In this document: positions 58,335-64,000 of the stretch, one piece after another | Numbering within the stretch: position 1 is the first letter of the stretch | How the letters are laid out: the number at the start of each line of letters is the position of its first letter | Assembly (NCBI RefSeq): GCF_042453785.1 | Contig: NC_091668.1 | Span: 21,795,001-21,859,000 of the forward strand | Source of the DNA: Malus domestica | Taxonomy: Eukaryota > Streptophyta > Magnoliopsida > Rosales > Rosaceae | Direction of reading: 5' to 3' | DNA length: 64,000 bases | Made by a program: the position numbers and the translations under genes | The notes under the pieces: model-generated | What the model saw: only the letters and a program-made list of their open reading frames with translations | Told to the model about the DNA's origin: nothing | Database searches by the model: none

Positions 58335-59050
58335 ACTTCTAATTTCTACACATATCAATTAATAAAAAAATTTATATCAATTGATGAAACTAAACAAATA
58401 TTATATGAACACTATGGCAATGCTAGAGATGCATATAGCAAAATGCAGACACACACAAAACAAAAGATTATAATAACACCAATACACAAAACAAAAGATG
58501 CATATAGCAATATAAATAATACCTCAGGTACGTAGTTGGGACTCACAAAACTCATTGGTGCTGTTTAATTGATTGTTTATTTAGGGTTTGTTCTGTTAGT
58601 GTGCTTCATTCAATGAGATTTGGATTCTTAGGTATAGGCATCTTAGACAGACAAGAGTGTTTGCATCGGGAAAAAATTTAGGAGCTACAAAACTGTGCTT
58701 TGATTTACAGAAAACTAAAAAGCGCCACTTTCGACTCAATAGAGAAACATCCACACGCCAACACCATACAAGCAAACCAAAGCAAAGCAGAAGGAAGGAA
58801 CGAGAGCGAGAAGAGAGTACAAACCTGATTCAGATTCAGATTCAGAAACTAGAGTGCAGTGCAGAAGAGAGTTGATCGATGCCGACGCCGTAAGGAACGA
58901 GAGCGGACCTTGTTGTGTGAAGGATTTGGTAACGAGAACGAAGAGAGTTGAACGATTTGGTAAAGTGAAGTTGTGAATCTTGTGATTGCTGTGTGAAGGA
59001 GCTGAGTCTGAGGGTTCTCACGTGAGTGGGCAGTGAGGTTTTAAATTTTT

Positions 59051-59100
59051 TTAATGACTTGGCTCAAAACGACGTCGTTTTGGCCAAGTCATTTAAAAAA
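59051..59100. repeat. Imperfect palindrome centred on ACGACGTCGT
   Basis: GACTTGGCTCAAAACGACG and CGTCGTTTTGGCCAAGTC are complementary apart from one bulged base, with TTTAA extensions. It lies within the hAT element, upstream of the transposase. It could be a cruciform, a dimeric transcription-factor site (the centre contains ACGT) or a nested insertion scar. Confidence 0.7.
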
Positions 59101-59227
59101 AAATGGCTTTCTTCTTCCCCATTCTGAAATGCACACGACCAGAGCAGCCATGGCTGCTGTTCTTCTTCCATCACTGCCCAGACTTGGGTGGTCCTTGAAG
59201 ATCCTCACAGCCATTTTTCCGAGCTTC

Positions 59228-59247
59228 GGGTGGTCCCAAGACCACCC
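59228..59247. repeat. Subterminal hairpin of the hAT element
   Basis: GGGTGGTC, a CCAA loop, then GACCACCC: an 8-bp perfect stem about 25 bp from the right terminus. The left subterminal region has the same GGGTGGTC motif singly at about 55779. Confidence 0.75.
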
Positions 59248-59554
59248 TGGTCCCTTAATAGATCCGCCACTGGCTACTCCACACCGTGGAGTTGCTTTAA
59301 GCTAACCAACTAAAAATCCAAAGTCTATCAACTGATCGCGATGGACACTACGACAACCGTTTTGGAACAACGCCTTCAGCGGACCTTATCGTATGTGTCG
59401 AGGATAACGAGGTATGGGGAACCCGTCAGCTTGAGCAAATCACGTGTTGGCTGCCAAAAGCATGAAGCTCGCACCAGGAGCTCACCACGTGGAGTGCACC
59501 TCATTTTGTAGGCATTTAGTGGCAGGGGACCCACATGCATTTTTAGTATGAGAG

Positions 59555-59690
59555 ATTTATGAGTGTGAATGTCACACGAGATGGTACATCACGTGTCTCT
59601 ATATAAATGGTGGGATATGTGTGTTAAAAGGTTAATAACTTAAAAATTAAAATTTTCCACCACTAACATAAAAACACGGCAAGTACCTGA
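59555..59690. repeat. MITE-like repeat, copy 2 (partner 12470-12605)
   Basis: GTACATCACGTGTCTC, TATAAATGGTGGGATATG, GGTTAATAACTTAAAAAT and TTCCACCACT match the copy at 12470-12605 in order and orientation. Confidence 0.6.
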
Positions 59691-59710
59691 CAGTTGTGGG
59701 TGTTTGGGAG

Positions 59711-59907
59711 GGAATTGGATCCTCTCTAGGGCAATGCCTCAGGATCCTCTTGACCAGACAACATGGACCGTTGGATTTTGATCCAACGGCTACAAACAGG
59801 GATTCCTCTAAAATTATAATAATTGTAGCCGTTTGATTAAAATCTAACGATCCGTGTTGTTTGGTTAGGAGGATCCCGAGGCTTTGCCTCGTAGAGGATC
59901 CAATTCC
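59711..59907. mobile_element. 197-bp MITE, 9-bp duplication (family of 10161-10359)
   Basis: GGAATTGGATCCTCT...AGAGGATCCAATTCC are perfectly inverted termini of a long hairpin (GCCTCAGGATCCTC on the left, complement on the right). Flanks GTTTGGGAG (59702-59710) and GTTTGAGAG (59908-59916) differ at one base. Confidence 0.8.
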
Positions 59908-60019
59908 GTTTGAGAGTCCTCGGACAAGCCGAGTGTGAGCTTCTGTTATGACGTTCTGCTGTTTACACTTTTGTCCAACTAACTGCAAAACAGGGGAGTT
60001 TATGAACAAATAAAATTCA

Positions 60020-60235
60020 TAAAAAAAAAATATGTCCCTATAACTCAATTTTAATCTTATTTTGTTCTCTTTTAACTCAAAAGTATACTTTTTGAAACTC
60101 ATAATTTGCTCCATTTGCCCTCTGAAATTTGATTTTGATCCCTTACCCTCTAAAACTTCAAAGTCACATCTATAAACTAAAACTTCGCTCTACATTACCA
60201 TAAATCTATTAATTTCTTATGTGGGTTTAATTTGA
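60020..60235 (-). repeat. Dispersed repeat, partner of 3259-3530
   Basis: Inverted copy of the repeat at 3259-3530. Shared order of TTGATTTTGATCCC, GTCTATAAA/ATCTATAAA and TTAATTTCTTATGTGGGTTT. Confidence 0.6.
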
Positions 60236-60791
60236 ATGTCATAGACTATTTTAAATTTATTATTCTTTGATTGTTCAATATTACACATAATAGAGATTTA
60301 TAGTCAAATTTATGCACATATGATAGTTTTATTTGTGTTAGGTTCCACATATGTTTTAGAAGGCGACTAGGAAAAGAAAGAAAAAAGAGTTCACAAATAA
60401 AAATGAAATGAATTTTGAAATTTGAAAAGTAAAATGATAGATAGCAAAGTAAAATCAAAATAACGTAAACAGGGGGAAACTAAAAATAAGGCAATAATAA
60501 TCTACTTGCTGTCGCTATCCATGCACTCCCCGTCTCTCTGGATAAGTCTATAAGCTGCACAAGATCCTTCTCCTCTTCTCACTCCATCGCATTTCTCTCC
60601 CCCACCTAATAAAAAACGCTCGCTTTTTCTGTTTGTTTTCGGGAAAATTCTACACACTCTGTTTTTCTTAACCGCCCAGCTGAATTCCTCCCCCAATTCC
60701 AGGTAATCCCTTCGCTACCTCTCTCACTTTCGGTTTCGATTCAGTGCCCAATGCGGATTTCAGTTTATCTGTGACTTTTCCGCAGTCGGAA

Positions 60792-63700
60792 ATGGCGCAG
60801 TTTCAGAACGACGAGCTGGAGTACGTCGACGGCTATTACGATGTCGTCGACTTTGATGACACCGACGCTTTTGCCGATAACCAGCTCCCGGGAGGCCACG
60901 ATGCCGACTCGGACTTTGACCACGACGACTTCGATGAGGTCGTCTGCTCTGTTTACTTTGGTAATGTTTATTTTTTTTCCAGAAGAATTAAAAAATTTGG
61001 GGTTTTTGCAGAGCAAGGCGAAGACTGACACTTCAGCAATGGAAGCTCGAAATGGGAAGGACATCCAAGGGATTCCGTGGGAGAGGCTTAATTTTACCAG
61101 AGATAGGTACCGTGAGACCCGATTGAAGCAGTACAAGAACTACGAGAACCTCTCTCGGCCGCGCCAGGACCTTGAAAAGGTGTCGATTTTGTGCCATTCA
61201 CTCTGTTTTTTGTGGAATTTGCATATGTTTTTTTGCTCTAATGCATCAGGATTGCATTGCGGGTGGTGTAATCAAGTTGGCTGGAGCAGTGTACTCCGAT
61301 TAGATTAATTAGAATATGCTCGAATAATATAAAGAATTCCTTTTTGGTCTTAAAGACTTCACCTTTTGCAATATGTACCAAAATGATTGTTACCCATCAT
61401 AACATGGATACTATCCTCTATGTTTTTGCTCTAGGTTCTGATTAATTGGCCGGTGTAACCAAGTTGGCTAGATTAGCATGATCCTTCTATTAGATTAATT
61501 AGAATATCGCTCGAATAAACATATATAAAGAATGCCTTGTTGGTCTTAAAGAATTCATCTTTACTTCTGTTTTGATGCTTCCCTTCATGTTTGTGAATCT
61601 TCTGCCTTGACAGGAGTGCTCGCCAGTAGAGACGGGGAAGACCTTCTATGACTTTCACTATAATACAAGGATTGTGAAGTCCACAATTGTGCATTTCCAG
61701 GTAGAGATTTTGTTCTTGCTTGTAAACTCTTTGGAAATAGTTTTTCAAGAAATTTGTTTGTGAGTTTGTTGGACGCCAGTACATAAGAGTCTTTTGTTGT
61801 TGAGTTTGTTTAAGTTTTCTTTTCTCAAAACTTCATCCATATGTGGTGTTGAAATATTTACATAACTTTCATCCACTACGCAATCATATGCATAATTTAG
61901 TCCGTTCGCTCATATCAGTATTCATTGTTTCATGTAGTTCATTCGATCTTCCAAAGGTTATTGCTCGTCAAGATAATTTCCTCATTTTTGTCACTGAAGA
62001 TAGATGGCATGTTCTGTGCATAAAGCTTATGATCCTTATGAATTTTGTGCCTTGTTGCTAGATATAAGCCTCTTTAATAGCTGTATTTTACTTTTAGTTA
62101 TATGCATATCATTAATTTGTAGTTTTGCAGGTCTTACACAAATATGTTCTATCCTTTATGAAGGATATCTTAATTTATTTATCCTCTATGAAGGATATTT
62201 TAATTTATGATTGTCGTTATGTGCTCAACCATTCACTGGAAGGTATGGATTTCATATTGTAGATCTTGTATGTACCATCTGAGATGTAACGCTGAACTTA
62301 TTTGCGTAACCTGTAGTTGATTAAGCTTCCCACTAATACTGTAGGCAATATGTCACCATCTTGTTCACAAATTTGCTGTGTTTTTTCCATTTACAGTTGT
62401 CATGGGTTCTTGTTAGGCAAACACTATAATAGAAATTAAGTTGTATATACCGGTTTTACACGAGCTAGAATAACAGTTGAGTCAATAACTAACCCTTAAT
62501 TTCTGTAAGATTAAGAGTAGTTGTGAACACTTGCACCTACAAGTCGCATACATTTTGAGGCTTGTGTTTCAGCTTTAGCTAAACTAGGCCTCTTAAATTG
62601 CTGGATCTTACATCGTTAACCACGGTTACACATAATCTTTCACATATTTTTGTAATCAGTTCACTTCAATTTTGTACCTTCTGAATTTTCCAGCATGCCA
62701 TTTCTTTTGCATATCAGTCGCATTTTGATTTATGGTGGTAAATATATTGCTTCTGTTGACTGTTGAATATAATACATCACATTAACCCATCTGTTGCATT
62801 TAGGACTGCTATTTCTCTCTTTATTTCAGCTTTTACAGCAGGGTGGACATTAGAGCTGCTGGCGCGACATTGTTAATATGGTATGATAGGAAGATATTTG
62901 AGCATTAAAAGGCCTCTTAATAAGTCAATGCGTTCTGGTCATGAGGGGGCCGATTAACACAGTTCTTGCTTTCTTAGACTTCGAATTTTATTAGAATTTT
63001 TTAGGCATCCAGGGCCTTCAAATTTGCATGTTTTTGACATATTTTTTTAACTGTCACCTGAAGTATATGGTGGTGTGGTTACATACACATCTGCTCTTTT
63101 ACTTATGGATATTTGTTCATGATACTGTCTGTCTTTTTGTGACCTTGAAATGCCATTGGATTGGTCATGATCATTTTATTGTTCAGCCTTATGTGTGGTC
63201 TTTGCTTTGCTTTGAACATCGAAGAGTCGTCATGTTGTTCCATTTATATGTGCTTTATTCCTGGTTGGATGCATTTGTCATGTACTGGCGTTATCATTTT
63301 AATCTCCAATTTCTGTGCCTAATGAAGGGGATGGATGTAGTCTTAGCAAAGCGGAATACTGACCAAATTCCTTCATCATGTATCTAAAAAATTGCATAGC
63401 ATAAATAATCTCATCATCTATTCAGGGCACTAGAGTCAACTTTTTCACTGCTTGTGCGTCTAATTTTTTCATATAATCCTCTTGCAACGGTCTGGTACGA
63501 AACATTTTTTATTTTGGATTTCTTGGTTGGTGGTTTTCCCGGTCCATGAAAAGTAAAGACTATATTGCATGGTTTTTACATACTGGTCACTGACCTTAAC
63601 GATTTTGATTTTATAATTCTCTATTGTCTTATGGCTGGTTAAACCTTATATCTGTCGCAGTATTTTAACTGTTAGTTCATAATTGTCATCTAGCATAAGC

Positions 63701-63929
63701 AGACATATATTTGTTATAACCTTAGTTCTTGTTTTGGATTGTTGAATGTTGTTACTAAGGTACCTCTCAACTTGATTTGTTTCTCCCCCGGCAGCTGAGG
63801 AATCTGTTATGGGCTACATCAAAGCACGATGTATACGTTATGCAAAACTTTTCAGTAATGCATTGGTCTTCTCTACTCAGGAGAGGCAAAGAAGTACTGA
63901 ACGTAGCGAAACCAGTTGTGCCTACTGAG
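60792..63929 (+). CDS. WD40-repeat protein, C2A9.03-like (N-terminal part; runs past the window)
   Basis: Four coding exons: 60792-60938, 61012-61179, 61614-61700, 63795-63929, all phase 0. They give the first 179 residues, and a donor GAG|GTATGT at 63930 leads out of the window. The protein starts MAQFQNDELEYVDGYYDVVD and is very acidic to residue ~49. Conserved KDIQGIPWERLNFTR, YRETRLKQYKNYENL and GKTFYDFHYNTRIVKSTI follow. Then LLWATSKHDVYVMQNFSVMHWSS and the approach to the first WD40 blade. This pattern marks the plant 'uncharacterized WD repeat-containing protein C2A9.03-like' family, whose biochemical role I do not know. WD40 propellers are protein-interaction scaffolds. A leader intron (donor CCAG|GTAATCCC at about 60702, acceptor TTCCGCAG at 60786) precedes the ATG. 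The first coding donor (GAG|GTCGTC) is weak but the only one keeping frame. Intron 3 is 2.1 kb and lacks recognisable genes. Confidence 0.85.
61701..63794 (+). other. Large intron 3 of the WD40 gene
   Basis: 2094 bp, GT-AG bounded, T-rich. It contains a short local duplication (TATGAAGGATAT near 62156 and 62189). Open frames such as 63028-63387 are unsupported and lie in intronic sequence. Confidence 0.6.
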
Positions 63930-64000
63930 GTATGTAAAGGCTTGATTGATCGTTCACGCTTTATTGGAAAAAGGGCCAAAAGGCCATTCTAATGTTAACG

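Larger units (their letters stand above)
55748..59272 (-). mobile_element. hAT transposon, apparently complete and autonomous, 3525 bp
   Basis: Starts CAGTGGCGGATCC and ends GATCCGCCACTG; the terminal CAGTGGCGGATC is exactly inverted. A perfect 8-bp duplication GCTACTCC flanks it (55740-55747 and 59273-59280), diagnostic of hAT. Subterminal GGGTGGTC motifs are repeated at both ends: near 55779 on the left, and at 59188 and 59228 on the right. It carries one long uninterrupted transposase gene on the minus strand and about 900 bp of 5' sequence. Confidence 0.93.
55310..59297. mobile_element. TAA-family element split by a hAT insertion, left end lost
   Basis: 55361-55740 aligns by eye with about 4971-5290 of the element at 4234-5327: poly-T then ACCGTTG..AATCCAACGG, GAAGCCACGTGG, and GACACGCCACCACGCG-like blocks. 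After the hAT it resumes at 59281 and ends TGGAGTTGCTT|TAA at 59297-59300, the expected terminus. The left terminus is not recognisable. Confidence 0.65.
59301..60640. other. Intergenic region upstream of the WD40 gene
   Basis: Contains the MITE-like repeats at 59555-59690, 59711-59907 and 60020-60235. The remaining bases show no exon; a WD40 promoter must lie near its right end but no TATA box stands out. Confidence 0.5.

Noticed and set aside
63028..63387. 119-codon + strand frame
   Set aside because: Located in intron 3 of the WD40 gene, T-rich hydrophobic translation, no similarity, and exon joins around it keep frame without it.
13831..63929. A biosynthetic or functional gene cluster
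   Set aside because: The five host genes belong to unrelated pathways, on both strands, with large transposon-filled gaps and no shared regulatory motif I could see.
1..64000. CRISPR arrays, bacterial operons, riboswitches
   Set aside because: No regularly spaced repeats of the CRISPR kind, and all gene structures are eukaryotic with spliceosomal introns.

Overview
This is plant nuclear DNA. It has intron-rich genes with GT-AG junctions and plant-specific protein families, set in AT-rich intergenic sequence crowded with transposon debris. Several short repeats, such as the 154-bp repeat at 40110 and 49772, look like ones I associate with Rosaceae (apple, pear or peach). That assignment is from memory, so treat 'probably a woody Rosaceae' as inference.

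Five host genes can be modelled exon by exon, every junction keeping frame. (1) A plastid-type cofactor-dependent phosphoglycerate mutase, + strand, CDS 13831-16084. (2) A SEC14/CRAL-TRIO lipid-transfer-like protein, - strand, 21596-18086, convergent with (1). (3) A large SEN1/senataxin-like superfamily 1 helicase, - strand, 38615-32782, with an EAR-like DLNEPP motif near its N terminus and a TATA box upstream. (4) A secreted GH3 beta-D-xylosidase / alpha-L-arabinofuranosidase, - strand, 52541-47005. (5) The start of a WD40-repeat protein of the C2A9.03-like group, + strand, from 60792, running off the right edge. These are unrelated housekeeping or cell-wall genes; nothing suggests a cluster working in one pathway.

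Most of the remaining sequence is mobile DNA. From left to right: an LTR with internal tandem duplications (1-2583); a 1.1-kb TAA-flanked element (4234-5327); a copia-type LTR (6149-6417); a SINE with target-site duplication (7622-7739); a young miniature LTR retrotransposon (11247-12459); two sibling long-TIR Mutator-like elements (23892-25063 and 26290-27565); a three-deep nest at 25886-29467 that also holds a 5S-rRNA-bearing Cassandra LTR joined to a gypsy gag fragment; a 1-kb foldback Mutator-like element (41910-42926); and an apparently intact hAT transposon with an 813-residue uninterrupted transposase (55748-59272), inserted in an older miniature element. Many short MITEs with 9- to 11-bp duplications fill the gaps.

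I found no evidence of a wholly new biochemical system. The most unusual points are the layered insertion with its Cassandra/gypsy chimera and decaying minisatellite, the intact hAT element, the miniature LTR element whose LTRs differ at only two positions, and a roughly 150-bp module shared between an LTR and an unrelated foldback DNA transposon.
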